From contig NC_089260.1 in the NCBI RefSeq assembly GCF_963930625.1, positions 81,802,618 to 81,866,617 of the forward strand: 64,000 nucleotides of DNA, read 5' to 3'. The stretch comes from Muntiacus reevesi. Its lineage: Eukaryota; Chordata; Mammalia; Artiodactyla; Cervidae. Below are positions 1 to 14,445 of the stretch, one piece after another (position 1 is the stretch's first letter; each line of letters starts with the position of its first letter). The notes under the pieces were generated by a model. It was not told the origin of the DNA, searched no databases, and saw only the letters and a program-made list of their open reading frames with translations. Position numbers and translations under genes: made by a program.

Positions 1-1804
1 CGTGGGAATCACGTGGGAAGCACATGGGAATCACGTGTCAATCACTTGGGAATCACATGGGAATCACGTGATAATCACGTGGGAATCACGTGTCAATCAC
101 GTGGGAATTACGTGAGAATCACCTGGGAATCACGTGGGAATCACGTGTCAATCACGTGGAAATCACGAGGGAATCATGCGTCAATCACGTGGGAATCACG
201 TGGGAGTCACGTGGGAATCACGTGGGAATCAAGTGGGAATCACGTGGGAATCAAGTGGGAATCACATGTCAATCACGTGGGAATCATGTGGGAATCACGT
301 GTCAATCACGATGGAATCACGTGGGAATCAAGTGGTGTTCATGCGTCTATCACGTGGGAATCACGTGTCAATCACGTGGGAATCACGTGGGAATCATGCA
401 TCAATCACGTGTGAATCACATGGGAGTCACGTGGGAATAATGTGGGAGTCACGTGGTAATCACGTGGGAATCAAGTGGGAATCACGTGTCAATCACGTGG
501 GAATCATGTGGGAATCACGTGTCAATCACGAGAGAATCACGTGGTAATCACATTGGAATCACGTGTCAGTCACTTGGGAAACACTTGGGAATCACGTAGG
601 AATCACGTATCATTCACGTGGGAATCACGTGGGAATCACGTGGGAATTACATGTCAATCACATGGGAATCACATGGGAATCACGTGTCAATCACGTGGGA
701 ATCACGTGGGAATCACGTGGGAATCACGTGTGAACCACGTGGGAATCACGTGGGAATCACATGGGAATCATGCTTCAATCATGTGGGAATCACATTGCAG
801 TCACGTGGCAATCTCGTGGAAATCAGGTGGTAATCACATGGGAATCACGTGGAAATCACGTGTCTATCACGGGGGAATCACGTGGGAATCACGTGAGAAT
901 CTCCTGTCATTCACGTGAGATTCACGTGTCAATCACGTTGGAATCACGTGGGAATCACGTGGGTATCATGGGTCAATCACGTGGAAACACGTAGGAATCA
1001 CGTGGGAATCACGTGTCAATCACATGGGAATCACGGGGGAATCAAGTGTTAATCACGTGGGAATCACGTGGGAATCATGCGCCAATCACGTGGGAATCAT
1101 GTGGGAGTCACGTGGGAATCACGTGTCAATCCCAGAGGAATCACGTGGGAATCACGTGTCAATCATGTGGGAATCACGTGGGAATCATGCGCCAATCACG
1201 TGGGAATCACGTGGGAGTCACGTGGGAGTCACGTGGGTATCACGTGGGAATCAGATGGGAATCACGTGGGTATCAGGTGACAATCACGGGGGAGTCATGT
1301 GGGAATCACGTGTCAATAATGATGGAATCACGTGGGAATCACATTTAATCACGTGGAAATCACATGGGAATCTCGTATCAATCAAGTTGGAATCACGTGG
1401 GAATGACGTGTCAATCACATGGGCATCACGTGGGAATCATTTGGGAATCACGTGTCAATCTAATTGGAATCATATGGGAATCACGTGGGAATCACGTTGG
1501 AATAACGTGTCAATCACGAGGGAATCACGTGGGAATCACGTGGGAATCACGTGTCAATTCCATAAGAATCACGTGGGAATCACGTGTCAATCACGTAGGA
1601 ATCACGTGTAAATCACGTGGGAATCACGTGGGAATCACGTGTCAATCACGTGGGAATCATGTGGGAATCACGTGGGAATCACGTGACACTCATTTGGGAA
1701 TCACCTGGGAATCACGTGTTAATCACGTGGAAATCACTTGGGAATCACGTAGGAAACACGTGGAAATCACGTGGGAATGACGTGTCAATCACGTGGGAAT
1801 CACG
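1..1804 (+). repeat. S1, leader segment of the 17.1-kb superblock
   Basis: This 1.8-kb stretch precedes the first H block and aligns without gaps to 17053-18856 (offset 17,052) and with small gaps to 48847-50690. Marker variants include TAATTGG at 1461 (also 18513 and 50362), CCCAGAGG near 1132, and the GTGTGAACC unit near 728. The first base already aligns to 17053, so the segment probably extends upstream of the window. Differences from S2 are scattered single bases, for example near 330 (AATCATG here, CATCATG in S2) and near 1685 (ACACTCATT here, ACAATCATT in S2). Confidence 0.85.
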
Positions 1805-4800
1805 TGGGAATCACGAGGGAGTCACGTGGGAATCCCGAGTCAATCACGTGGGAATCACGTGGGAATCACGTGGGAATCACTTTTGAATCACGTGGGAATC
1901 ACGTGTCAATCACGTGGGAAACACGTTTCAATCCCGTGGGAATCAGATGGGAATCACGATGGAATCATTGGGAATCACGTGGGAATCAGGTTGGAATCAC
2001 GTGTCAATAACGTGGGAATCATGTGGGAATCACGTGTCAATCACGATGGAATTACATGTGAATCATGAGTGAATCACGTGTGAATCACGTGGGAATCACG
2101 TAACAATCATTTGGGAATCACCTGGGAATCACGTGTTAATCACGTGGGAATCACGTGGGAATGACGTGTCAATCACGTAGGAATCACGTGGGAATCACGT
2201 GTCAATCACGTGGGAATCACGTGTCAATCACGTGGGAATCACGTGTCAATCACGTGGGAATCACTTGGGAATCACGTTGGAATCATGTGTCAATCACTTG
2301 GGAATAATGTGGGAAACACGTGATAATCACGTGGGAATCACGTGTCAATCACGTGGAAATTACGTGAGAATCACGTGGGAATCACGTGGGAATCACGTGT
2401 CAATCACGTGGGAATCACGTGGGAATCATGCGTCAATCACGTGGGAAACACGTGTCAATCACGTGGGAATTACGTGTAAATCACGTGGGAATCACGTGTC
2501 AATCATGTGGGAATCATGTGGGAATCACGTGGGAATCACGTGTCAATCACGTGGGAATCACGTGGGAATCACGTGTCAATCACGTGGGAATCACGTGGGA
2601 ATCACGTGGGAATGAAGTGTCAATCACGTGGGAATCACGTGGGAATCACGTGGGAATCACGTGTCAATCATCTAGGAATCACGTGTCAATCACGTGGGAA
2701 TCACGTGGGAATCACGTGTCAATCACGTGGGAATCACGTGGGAATCACGTGGGAATCACGTGTGGATCACGTGACAATCATTTGGGAATCACGTTGGAAT
2801 CACGTGTCAATCACGTGGGAATCACGTGGGAATCACGTGTCAATCATGAGGGAATCACGTGGGAATCACGTGTCAATCACGTGGGAAACACGTGTCAATC
2901 ACGTGGGAATCACGTGTAAATCACGTGGGAATCACGTGTCAATCATGTGTCAATCACGTGGTAATCACGGGGGAATCACGTGGGAATCACGTGGGATCAC
3001 GTGGGAATCACGTGACAATCATTTGTGAATCACGTGGTAATCACGTTTAAATCACGTGAGAATCACGTGGGAATCACAAGGAAATCACATGTCAATCACG
3101 TGGGAATCACGTGTCAATCACGATGGAATCACTTGGGAATCACGTGTCAATCACGGGGGAATCACGTGGTAATCACGTGTAAATCACGTGGGAATCACAA
3201 GGAAATCACGTGTCAATCACAAGGAAATCACGTGTGAATAACGTGGGAAACACGTGTCAATCACTTGGGAATCACGTGGGAATCACGTGTCAATCACGGT
3301 GGAACCACGTGTGAATCACGTGTAAATCACGTGTCAATCATGTGGGAATCACGTGGGAATCATGTGGGAATCACGTGGGAATCACGTGTCAATCATGTGG
3401 GAATCACGTGGGAATCACGTGTCAATCACGTGGGAATCACGTGGGAATCACGTCGTAATCTCGTGCCAATCACGTGGGAATCACGTGGGAATCACGTGGG
3501 AATCACGTGGGAATCACGTGGGAATCACGTGGGAATCACGTGGGAATCACGTGGGTATCACGTTTTAATCACGTGGGAATCACTTGGGAATCACGTATCA
3601 ATCACGTGGGAATATCGTGGGAATCACATTTAATCATGTGGAAATCACATGGGAATCTCGTGTCAATCAAGTTGGAATCACGTGGGAATGACGTGTCAAT
3701 CACGTTGGCATCACGTGGGAATCATTTGGGAATCACGTATCATTCACGTTGGAATCATATGGGAATCACGTGGGAATAACGTGGGAATCACGTGCAAATC
3801 CCATAGGAATCCCGTGGGAATCACGTGGGAATCACGTGGGAATCACGTCGTAATCTCGTGCCAATCACGTGTTAATCACGTGGGAATCACTTGGGAATCA
3901 CGTATCAATCACGTGGGAATATCGTCGGAATCACATTTAATCACGTGGGAATCACGTGGGAATCACGTGTCAATCACGTGGGAATCACGTGGGAATAACG
4001 TGGGAATCACGTGCAAATCCCATAGGAATCCCGTGGGAATCACGTGGGAATCACGTGTCAATCACGTAGGAATCACGTGTAAATCACGTGGTAATCATGT
4101 GGGAATCACATGTCAATCACGTGGGAATCATGTGGGAATCATGTGGGAATCACGTGGGAATCACGTGACAATCATTTGGGAATCACCTGGGAATCACGTG
4201 TTAATCACGTGGGAATCACGTGACAATCATTTGGGAATCACGTGGGAATCACGTGTCAATCCCATAGGAATCACGTGGGAATCACGTGGGAATCACGTGT
4301 CAATCACGGGGGAATCACGTGTAAATCACGTGGGAATCACGTGTCAATCACGGGGGAATCACGTGGTAATCACGTGGGAATCAGGTTCGAATCACGTGTC
4401 AATAATGTGGGAATCATGTGGGAATCACGTGTCAATCACGATGGAATTACGTGTGAATCACGTGTGAATCACGTGGGAATCACGTGGGAATCATGTGACA
4501 ATCATATGGGAATCACCCAGGAATCACGTGTTAATCACGTGGGAATCACATGGGAATCACGTGGGAATGACGTGTCAATCACGTGGGAATCACGTGTCAA
4601 TCACGTGGGAATCACTTGGGAATCACGTTGGAATCATGTGTCAATCACTTGGGAATAACGTGGGAATCACGTGGGAAGCACGTGGGAATCACATGTCAAT
4701 CACTTGGGAATCACGTGGGAATCACGTGATAATCACGTGGGAATCACGTGTCAGCACTTGGGAATTACGTGAGAATCACGTTGGAATCACGTGGGAATCA

Positions 4801-7365
4801 CGTGTCAATCACGTGGGAATCATGCGTCAATCACGTGGGAATCACGTGGGAATTACGTCTCAATCACGTGGGAATCACGTGGGAATTACGTGGGAATCAC
4901 GTGAGAATCACGTGGGAATCACGTGGGAATCACGTGGGAATCACGTGGGAATCACGTGTCAATCACGTGGGAATCACGTGGGAATTACGTGTCAATCACG
5001 TGGGAATCACGTGGGAATTACGTCGGAATCTCGTGCCAATCACGTGGGAATCTCGTGCCAATCACGTGGGAATCACGTGGGAATCACGTGGGAATCTCGT
5101 GGGTATCACGAGGGAATTACGTGGGAATCACGTGTCAATCACGTGGGAATCACATGTCAATCAAGTTTGAATCACGTGGCAATCACGTGGGAATGACATT
5201 TAATCCCTTGGGAATCACGTGGGAATAAGGTAGGAATCACGTGTCAATCACGTGGGAATCACAAGGGAATCACGTGGGATTCACGTGGGAATCACGTGGG
5301 ATTTACGTGGGAATCACGTGTCAATCACGTGTCAGTCATGTGAGAATCAAGTGGGAATCACGTGGACATCACGTGTCAATAACGTGGGAATCACGTGGGA
5401 ATCATGAGTCAATCCCGTGGGAATCATGTGGGAATAAGGTGGGAATCACGTGTCAATCACGTGGGAATCACATGGGAGTCACGTGGGAATAATGTGGGAA
5501 TTACGTGGTAATCAAGTAGGAATCACGTGGGAATAACGTGTCAATTACTTGGGAATCATGTGGGAATCACGTGTCAATCACGAGGGAATCACGTAGGAAT
5601 CACGTGTCAATCACGTGGGCATCACATGGGTATCACAAGGGAATCATTTGGGAATCAGGTGTCAATCACGTTGGAATCACGTGGGAATCACTTTTGAATC
5701 ACGTGGGAATCACGTGTCAATCACGAGGGAATCACTTGGGAATCACGTTGGAATCATGTGTCAATCACTTGGGAATAACGTGGGAATCACGTGGGAAGCA
5801 CGTGGGAATCACGTGTCAATCTCTTGGGAATCACATGGGAATCAGGTGATAATCACGTGGGAATCACGTGTCAATCACGTGGGAATTACGTGAGAATCAC
5901 GTGGGAATCATGTGGGAATCACATGTCAATCACGTGGGAATCATGTGGGAATCATGCGTCAATCACGTGGGAAACACGTGGGAATTACGTGTCAATCACG
6001 TGGGAATGACGTGGGAATTACGTCGGAATCTCGTGCCAATCACGTGGGAATCACGTGGGAATCACGTGGGAATCACGTGGGAATCACGTGTCAATCACGT
6101 GGGAGTCACGTGGAAATTACGTGTCAATCACGTGGGAATCACGTGGGAATTACGTCGGAATCTCGTGCCAATCATGTGGGAATCTCGTGCCAATCACGTG
6201 GGAATCACGTGGGAATCACGTGGGAATCTCGTGGGAATCACGTGGGAATTACGTGGGAATCACGTGTCAATCACGTGGGAAACACATGTCAATCAAATTT
6301 GAATCACGTGGCAATAACGTGGGAATGACATTTCAATGCCTTGGGAATCACGTGGGAATAAGGTGGGAATCACGTGTCAATCACGTGTCAATCATGTGAG
6401 AATCACGTGGGAATCACGTGGAAATCACGTGTCAATCACGTGGGAATCACGTGTCAATCACGTTGGAATCACGTGGGAATCATATGGGAATCACGAGTCA
6501 ATCACGTGGGAATCACATGACAATTACGTGGGAATCACGTTGGAGTCACGTGGGAATCATGTGTCAATCACGTGGGAATCACGTGGGAATCAAGTGTCAA
6601 TCCCGTGGGAATCACGTGGGAATCACTTGGGAATCACGTGGGAATCATGCGTCAATCACGTGGGAGTCACGTGGGAGTCACTTGGGAATAACGTGGGAAT
6701 CACGTGGTAATCACGTAGGAATCACGTGAGAATAACGTGCCAATCACGAGGGAAGCACGTAGGAATCACGTGTCAGTCAGGTGGGCATCACATGGGTATC
6801 ACACGGGAATCATTTGGGAATCACTTGTAAATCACGTTGGAATCACGTCGGAATCACTTTTGAATCACGTGGGAATCACGTGTAAATCACGTGTGAATCA
6901 CGTGTCAATCACGTGGGAATCACGTGTCAATCACGTGTGAATCACGAGGGAATCACGTATCAATCATGTTGGAATCACGTGGGAATCATACGGGAATCAC
7001 GAGTCAATCACGTGGGAATCACGTAGGAATCACATGTCAATTATGTGGGAATCACGTTGTTGTCACGTGGGAATCACGTGGGAATCACGTGTCTATCACG
7101 TGGGAATCACGTGGGAGTCACGTGGGAATCACATGGGAATAACGCGCCAATCACGTGGGAATCACGCTGGAATCACGTCTCAATCACGTGGGAATCATGT
7201 GGGAATCACGTGTCAATCACGTGGGCATCACGTGGACATCACGTGGGAATCATTTGGGAATCACGTGGGAATCATGTGGGAATCACGTGGGAATCACGTG
7301 TCAATCACGTGTCAGTCATATGAGAATCAAGTGGGAATCACGTGGATATCACGTGTCAATCACGT
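1805..7365 (+). repeat. H1, alpha-type higher-order block
   Basis: This is the first of six full higher-order blocks. Diagnostic variants in order: CCCGAGTC near 1832, the short unit AATCATTGGG near 1965, one CATCTAG at 2669, GGGATCAC at 2993, eight identical A monomers at 3468-3555, GTGTCAGCACTTGGG at 4748, and GTTGTTG at 7056. The same order recurs in H2-H6. Compared with the beta blocks it lacks about 341 bp around 2670-2860 and carries a single copy of the 143-bp module near 5590-5730. It aligns to H3 at offset 17,052 up to about 2830 and at 17,096 afterwards. Confidence 0.85.
3468..3555 (+). repeat. Run of eight identical type-A monomers (H1 copy)
   Basis: Eight consecutive perfect AATCACGTGGG units span 88 bp without a substitution or a type-B unit. 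The run starts after a GTGCC unit and ends at a TATCACG variant. It lies at the same place in all six H blocks: 9675-9762, 20564-20651, 26771-26858, 33828-33915 and 42367-42454. It is one of the longest error-free monomer runs I saw in a window where most monomers vary within a few units. Confidence 0.9.
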
Positions 7366-7679
7366 GGAAATCACGTGGGAATCACGTGTGAACCACGTGG
7401 GAATCACGTGGGAATCACATGGGATCATGTTTCAATCATGTGGGAATCACATTGCAGTCACGTGGCAATCTCGTGGAAATCAGGTGGTAATCACATGGGA
7501 ATCACGTTGAAATCACGTGTCAATCACTGGGGAATCACGTGGGAATCACGTGAGAATCTCCTGTCATTCACGTGAGATTCACTTGTCAATCACGTTGGAA
7601 TCACGTGGGAATCACGTGGGTATCATGGGTCAATCACGTGGAAACACGTGTCAATCACGTGGGAATCACGTGGGAATCA
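7366..7679 (+). repeat. s1, fragment of the S leader between H1 and H2
   Basis: About 310 bp resemble S1 from roughly 720 to 1000: the GTGTGAACC unit, the ATTGCAGTCACG unit and the CTCCTGTCATTC cluster occur in the same order. It carries private changes from S1, including a 10-bp unit (CATGGGATCATG, where S1 has CATGGGAATCATG) near 7430. The equivalent fragment between H3 and H4 is 24462-24775. It separates the alpha block from the beta block. Confidence 0.75.
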
Positions 7680-10600
7680 CAAATCAATCACGAGGGAGTC
7701 ACGTGGGAATCCCGAGTCAATCACGTGGGAATCACGTGGGAATCACTTTTGAATCACGTGGGAATCACGTGTCAATCACGTGGGAAACACGTTTCAATCC
7801 CGTGGGAATCAGATGGGAATCACGATGGAATCATTGGGAATCACTTGGGAATCAGGTTGGAATCACGTGTCAATAACGTGGGAATCATGTGGGAATCACG
7901 TGTCAATCACGATGGAATTACATGTGAATCATGTGTGAATCACCTGTGAATCACGTGGGAATCACGTAACAATCATTTGGGAATCACCTGGGAATCACGT
8001 GTTAATCACGTGGGAATCACGTGGGAATGACGTGTCAATCACGTAGGAATCACGTGGGAATCACGTGTCAATCACGTTGGAATCACGTGTCAATCACGTG
8101 GGAATCACGTGTCAATCACGTGGGAATCACTTGGGAATCACGTTGGAATCATGTGTCAATCACTTGGGAATAATGTGGGAATCACGTGATAATCACGTGG
8201 GAATCACGTGTCAATCACGTGGGAATTACGTGAGAATCACGTGGGAATCACGTGGGAATCACGTGTCAATCACGTGGGAATCACGTGGGAATCATGCGTC
8301 AATCACGTGGGAAACACGTGTCAATCACGTGGGAATCACGTGTAAATCACGTGGGAATCACGTGTCAATCATGTGGGAATCATGTGGGAATCACGTGGGA
8401 ATCACGTGTCAATCACGTGGGAATCACGTGGGAATCACGTGTCAATCACGTGGGAATCACGTGGGAATAACGTGGGAATCACGTGTCAATCATCTAGGAA
8501 TCACGTGTCAATCACGTGGGAATCACGTGGGAATCACGTGGGAATCATGCGTCAATCACGTGGGAAACACGTGTCAATCACGTGGGAATCACGTGTAAAT
8601 CACGTGGGAATGACGTGTCAATCACGTGGGAATCATGTGGGAATCACGTGGGAATCACGTGTCAATCACGTGGGAATCACGTGGGAATAACGTGTCAATC
8701 ACGTGGGAATCACGTGGGAATAACGTGGGAATCACGTGTCAATCATCTAGGAATCACGTGTCAATCACGTGGGAATCACGTGGGAATCACGTGGGAATCA
8801 CGTGTCAATCATCTAGGAATCACGTGTCAATCACGTGGGAATCACGTGGGAATCACGTGTCAATCACGTGGGAATCACGTGGGAATCACGTGGGAATCAC
8901 GTGTGGATCACGTGACAATCATTTGGGAATCACGTGGGAATCACGTGTCAATCACGTGGGAATCACGTGGGAATCACGTGTCAATCACGTGGGAGTCACG
9001 TGGATTTCATGTGGGAATCCCTTGGAAATCACGGGGGAATCACGTGTCAATCATGAGGGAATCACGTGGGAATCACGTGTCAATCACGTGGGAAACACGT
9101 GTCAATCACGTGGGAATCACGTGTAAATCACGTGGGAATCACGTGTCAATCATGTGTCAATCACGTGGTAATCACGGGGGAATCACGTGGGAATCACGTG
9201 GGATCACGTGGGAATCACGTGACAATCATTTGTGAATCACGTGGTAATCACGTGTAAATCACGTGAGAATCACGTGGGAATCACAAGGAAATCACATGTC
9301 AATCATGTGGGAATCACGTGTCAATCACGAAGGAATCACTTGGGAATCACGTGTCAATCACGGGGGAATCACGTGGTAATCACGTGTAAATCACGTGGGA
9401 ATCACAAGGAAATCACGTGTCAATCACAAGGAAATCACTTGTGAATAACGTGGGAAACACGTGTCAATCACTTGGGAATCACGTGGGAATCACGTGTCAA
9501 TCACGGTGGAACCACGTGTGAATCACGTGTGAATCACGTGTCAATCATGTGGGAATCACGTGGGAATCATGTGGGAATCACGTGGGAATCACGTGTCAAT
9601 CATGTGGGAATCACGTGGGAATCACGTGTCAATCACGTGGGAATCACGTGGGAATCACGTCGTAATCTCGTGCCAATCACGTGGGAATCACGTGGGAATC
9701 ACGTGGGAATCACGTGGGAATCACGTGGGAATCACGTGGGAATCACGTGGGAATCACGTGGGTATCACGTGTTAATCACGTGGGAATCACTTGGGAATCA
9801 CGTATCAATCACGTGGGAATATCGTGGGAATCACATTTAATCATGTGGAAATCACATGGGAATCTCGTGTCAATCAAGTTGGAATCACGTGGGAATGACG
9901 TGTCAATCACGTTGGCATCACGTGGGAATCATTTGGGAATCACGTGTCATTCACGTTGGAATCATATGGGAATCACGTGAGAATAACGTGCGAATCACGT
10001 GCAAATCCCATAGGAATCCCGTGGGAATCACGTGGGAATCACGTGGGAATCACGTCGTAATCTCGTGCCAATCACGTGTTAATCACGTGGGAATCACTTG
10101 GGAATCACGTATCAATCACGTGGGAATATCGTCGGAATCACATTTAATCACGTGGGAATCACGTGGGAATCACGTGTCAATCACGTGGGAATCACGTGGG
10201 AATAACGTGGGAATCACGTGCAAATCCCATAGGAATCCCGTGGGAATCACGTGGGAATCACGTGTCAATAACGTAGGAATCACGTGTAAATCACGTGGTA
10301 ATCATGTGGGAATCACTTGTCAATCACGTCGGAATCATGTGGGAATCATGTGGGAATCACGTGGGAATCACGTGACAATCATTTGGGAATCACCTGGGAA
10401 TCACGTGTTAATCACGTGGGAATCACGTGACAATCATTTGGGAATCACGTGGGAATCACGTGTCAATCCCATAGGAATCACGTGGGAATCACGTGGGAAT
10501 CACGTGTCAATCACGGGGGAATCACGTGTAAATCACGTGGGAATCACGTGTCAATCACGGGGGAATCACGTGGTAATCACGTGGGAATCAGGTTCGAATC

Positions 10601-11736
10601 ACGTGTCAATAATGTGGGAATCATGTGGGAATCACGTGTCAATCACGATGGAATTACGTGTGAATCACGTGTGAATCACGTGGGAATCACGTGGGAATCA
10701 CGTGACAATCATATGGGAATCACCCAGGAATCACGTGTTAATCACGTGGGAATCACATGGGAATCACGTGGGAATGACGTGTCAATCACGTGGAAATCAC
10801 GTGTCAATCACGTGGGAATCACTTGGGAATCACGTTGGAATCATGTGTCAATCACTTGGGAATAACGTGGGAATCACGTGGGAAGCACGTGGGAATCACA
10901 TGTCAATCACTTGGGAATCACATGGGAATCACGTGATAATCACGTGGGAATCACGTGTCAGCACTTGGGAATTACGTGAGAATCACGTTGGAATCACGTG
11001 TCAATCACGTGGGAATCATGCGTCAATCACGTGGGAATCACGTGGGAATTACGTCTCAATCACGTGGGAATCACGTGGGAATCACGTGGGAATCACGTGG
11101 GAATCACGTGGGAATCACGTGGGAATCACGTGTCAATCACGTGGGAATCACGTGGGAATTACGTGTCAATCACGTGGGAATCACGTGGGAATTACGTCGG
11201 AATCTCGTGCCAATCACGTGGGAATCTCGTGCCAATCACGTGGGAATCACGTGGGAATCACGTGGGAATCTCGTGGGTATCACGAGGGAATTACGTGGGA
11301 ATCACATGTCAATCACGTGGGAATCACATGTCAATCAAGTTTGAATCACGTGGCAATCACGTGGGAATGACATTTAATCCCTTGGGAATCACGTGGGAAT
11401 AAGGTAGGAATCACGTGTCAATCACGTGGGAATCACAAGGGAATCACGTGGGATTCACGTGGGAATCACGTGTCAATCACGTGTCAGTCATGTGAGAATC
11501 AAGTGGGAATCACGTGGACATCACGTGTCAATAACGTGGGAATCACGTGGGAATCATGAGTCAATCCCGTGGGAATCACGTGGGAATAAGGTGGGAATCA
11601 CGTGTCAATCACGTGGGAATCACATGGGAGTCACGTGGGAATAATGTGGGAATTACGTGGTAATCAAGTAGGAATCACGTGGGAATAACGTGTCAATTAC
11701 TTGGGAATCATGTGGGAATCACGTGTCAATCACGAG

Positions 11737-12022
11737 GGAATCACGTAGGAATCACGTGTCAATCACGTGGGCATCACATGGGTATCACACGGGAATCATT
11801 TGGGAATCACGTGTCAATCACGTTGGAATCACGTGGGAATCACTTTTGAATCACGTGGGAATCACGTGTCAATCACGAGGGAATCACGTAGGAATCACGT
11901 GTCAATCACGTGGGCATCACATGGGTATCACACGGGAATCATTTGGGAATCACGTGTCAATCACGTTGGAATCACGTGGGAATCACTTTTGAATCACGTG
12001 GGAATCACGTGTCAATCACGAG
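11737..12022 (+). repeat. Doubled 143-bp module (13 monomers) in H2
   Basis: Two tandem copies of a 143-bp module, offset exactly 143 bp (13 x 11), carry the same string of variants: GAGGG unit, GTAGG unit, GGGCATCACATGGG, TCACACGGG, CATTTGGG and CACTTTTG. The module is also doubled in H4 (28863 and 29006), H5 (35909 and 36052) and H6 (44448 and 44591). It is single in H1 and H3, so it separates beta from alpha blocks. Confidence 0.85.
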
Positions 12023-12827
12023 GGAATCACTTGGGAATCACGTTGGAATCATGTGTCAATCACTTGGGAATAACGTGGGAATCACGTGGGAAGCACGTGG
12101 GAATCACGTGTCAATCTCTTGGGAATCACATGGGAATCACGTGATAATCACGTGGGAATCACGTGTCAATCACGTGGGAATTACGTGAGAATCACGTGGG
12201 AATCATGTGGGAATCACATGTCAATCACGTGGGAATCATGTGGGAATCATGCGTCAATCACGTGGGAAACACGTGGGAATTACGTGTCAATCACGTGGGA
12301 ATGATGTGGGAATTACGTCGGAATCTCGTGCCAATCACATGGGAATCACGTGGGAATCACGTGGGAATCACGTGTCAATCACGTGGGAGTCACGTGGGAC
12401 TTACGTGTCAATCACGTGGGAATCACGTGGGAATTACGTCGGAATCTCGTGCCAATCATGTGGGAATCTCGTGCTAATCACGTGGGAATCACGTGGGAAT
12501 CACGTGGGAATCTCGTGGGAATCACGTGGGAATTACGTGGGAATCACGTGTCAATCACGTGGGAAACACATGTCAATCAAATTTGAATCACGTGGCAATA
12601 ACGTGGGAATGACATTTCAATCCCTTGGGAATCACGTGGGAATAAGGTGGGAATCACGTGTCAATCACGTGTCAATCATGTGATAATCACGTGGGAATCA
12701 CGTGGAAATCACGTGTCAATCACGTGGGAATCACGTGTCAATCACGTTGGAATCACGTGGGAATCATATGGGAATCACGAGTCAATCACGTGGGAATCAC
12801 ATGGGAATCACATGACAATTACGTGGG

Positions 12828-13145
12828 AATCACGTTGGAGTCACGTGGGAATCATGTGTCAATCACGTGGGAATCACTTGGGAATCACGTGGGAATCATG
12901 CGTCAATCACGTGGGAGTCACGTGGGAGTCACTTGGGAATAACGTGGGAATCATGTGGTAATCACGTAGGAATCACGTGAGAATAACGTGCCAATCACGT
13001 GGGATTCATGTGTCAATCACGTGGGAATCACTTGGGAATCACGTGGGAATCATGCGTCAATCACGTGGGAGTCACGTGGGAGTCACTTGGGAATAACGTG
13101 GGAATCATGTGGTAATCACGTAGGAATCACGTGAGAATAACGTGC
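12828..13145 (+). repeat. Private 154-bp tandem duplication (14 monomers) in H2
   Basis: The GAATAACGTGCC unit occurs at 12981 and again at 13135, 154 bp apart, and the preceding runs of GGGAGTCAC and CATGTGGTAATC variants are repeated with it. The matching place in H4 (29,930-30,100) has one copy, which fully explains the offset change from 17,096 to 16,953 together with one extra 11-bp unit there. The duplication therefore arose, or was lost, after the 17-kb superblocks separated. Confidence 0.85.
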
Positions 13146-13758
13146 CAATCACGAGGGAAGCACGTAGGAATCACGTGTCAGTCAGGTGGGCATCACATGG
13201 GTATCACACGGGAATCATTTGGGAATCACTTGTAAATCACGTTGGAATCACGTCGGAATCACTTTTGAATCACGTGGGAATCACGTGTAAATCACGTGTG
13301 AATCACGTGTCAATCACGTGGGAATCACGTGTCAATCACGTGGGAATCACGTGGGAATCACGTATCAATCATGTTGGAATCACGTGGGAATCATACGGGA
13401 ATCACGAGTCAATCACGTGGGAATCACGTAGGAATCACATGTCAATTACGTGGGAATCACGTTGTTGTCACGTGGGAATCACGTGGGAATCACGTGTCTA
13501 TCACGTGGGAATCACGTGGGAGTCACGTGGGAATCACATGGGAATAACGCGCCAATCACGTGGGAATCACGCTGGAATCACGTCTCAATCACGTGGGAAT
13601 CATGTGGGAATCACGTGTCAATCACGTGGGCATCACGTGGACATCACGTGGGAATCATTTGGGAATCACGTGGGAATCATGTGGGAATCACGTGGGAATC
13701 ACGTGTCAATCACGTGTCAGTCATATGAGAATCAAGTGGGAATCACGTGGATATCACG

Positions 13759-14445
13759 TGTCAATCCCAGAGGAATCACGTGGGAATCACGTGGGAATCA
13801 CGTGTCAATCACGTGGGAATCACGTGGGAATCATGCGCCAATCACGTGGGAATCACGTGGGAGTCACGTGGGAATCACGTGGGTATCAGGTGACAATCAC
13901 GTGGGAGTCATGTGGGAATCACGTGTCAATCATGATGGAATCACGTGGGAATCACATTTAATCACGTGGAAATCACATGGGAATCTCGTGTCAATCAAGT
14001 TGGAATCACATGGTAATGACGTGTCAATCACATGGGCATCACGTGGGAATCATTTGGAAATCACGTGTCAATCTCGTTGGAATCATATGGGAATCACGTG
14101 GGAATCACGTGGGAATAACGTGTCAATCACGAGGGAATCACGTGGGAATCACGTGGGAATCACGTGTCAATTCCATAAGAATCACGTGGGAATCACGTGT
14201 CAATCACGTAGGAATCACGTGTAAATCACGTGGGAATCACGTGGGAATCACGTGTCAATCACTTGGGAATCATGTGGGAATCACGTGGGAATCACGTGGG
14301 AATCACGTGACAATCATTTGGGAATCACCTGGGAATCACGTGTTAATCACGTGTGAATCACGTGGAAATCACGTAGGAATCACGTGGAAATCACGTGGGA
14401 ATGACGTGTCAATCACGTGGGAATCACGTGGGAATCACGTGGGAA
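13759..14445 (+). repeat. Ma, copy of the S leader 3' part
   Basis: After H2 the sequence switches to a copy of about 1127-1815, at offset 12,613 rising to 12,624. The CCCAGAGG unit, the GGGTATCAGG unit, the CACATTTAATC short unit and the TCAAGTTGG unit follow in the same order. Single-base differences from S1 are more frequent than between S1 and S2 (for example CATGGTAATG where S1 has CGTGGGAATG near 14000), which suggests an older copy. Confidence 0.75.

Larger units (their letters stand above)
7680..13758 (+). repeat. H2, beta-type higher-order block
   Basis: The block aligns to H1 at offset 5,866 up to about 8470, then at 6,207 to about 11400, then at 6,152, 6,295 and finally 6,405. Each jump marks an insertion or deletion between the blocks. 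Beta features are three CATCTAG monomers (8491, 8744, 8810) and the 143-bp module present twice in tandem (11767 and 11910). It also has a private 154-bp tandem duplication near 12830-13140. GTGTCAGCACTTGGG is at 10955 and GTTGTTG at 13461. Confidence 0.85.

Noticed and set aside
3468..3555. Functional promoter or enhancer made of clustered E-boxes
   Set aside because: The motif is present in almost every unit of the window, so clustering here carries no specific signal, and no TATA box or transcription unit is nearby.
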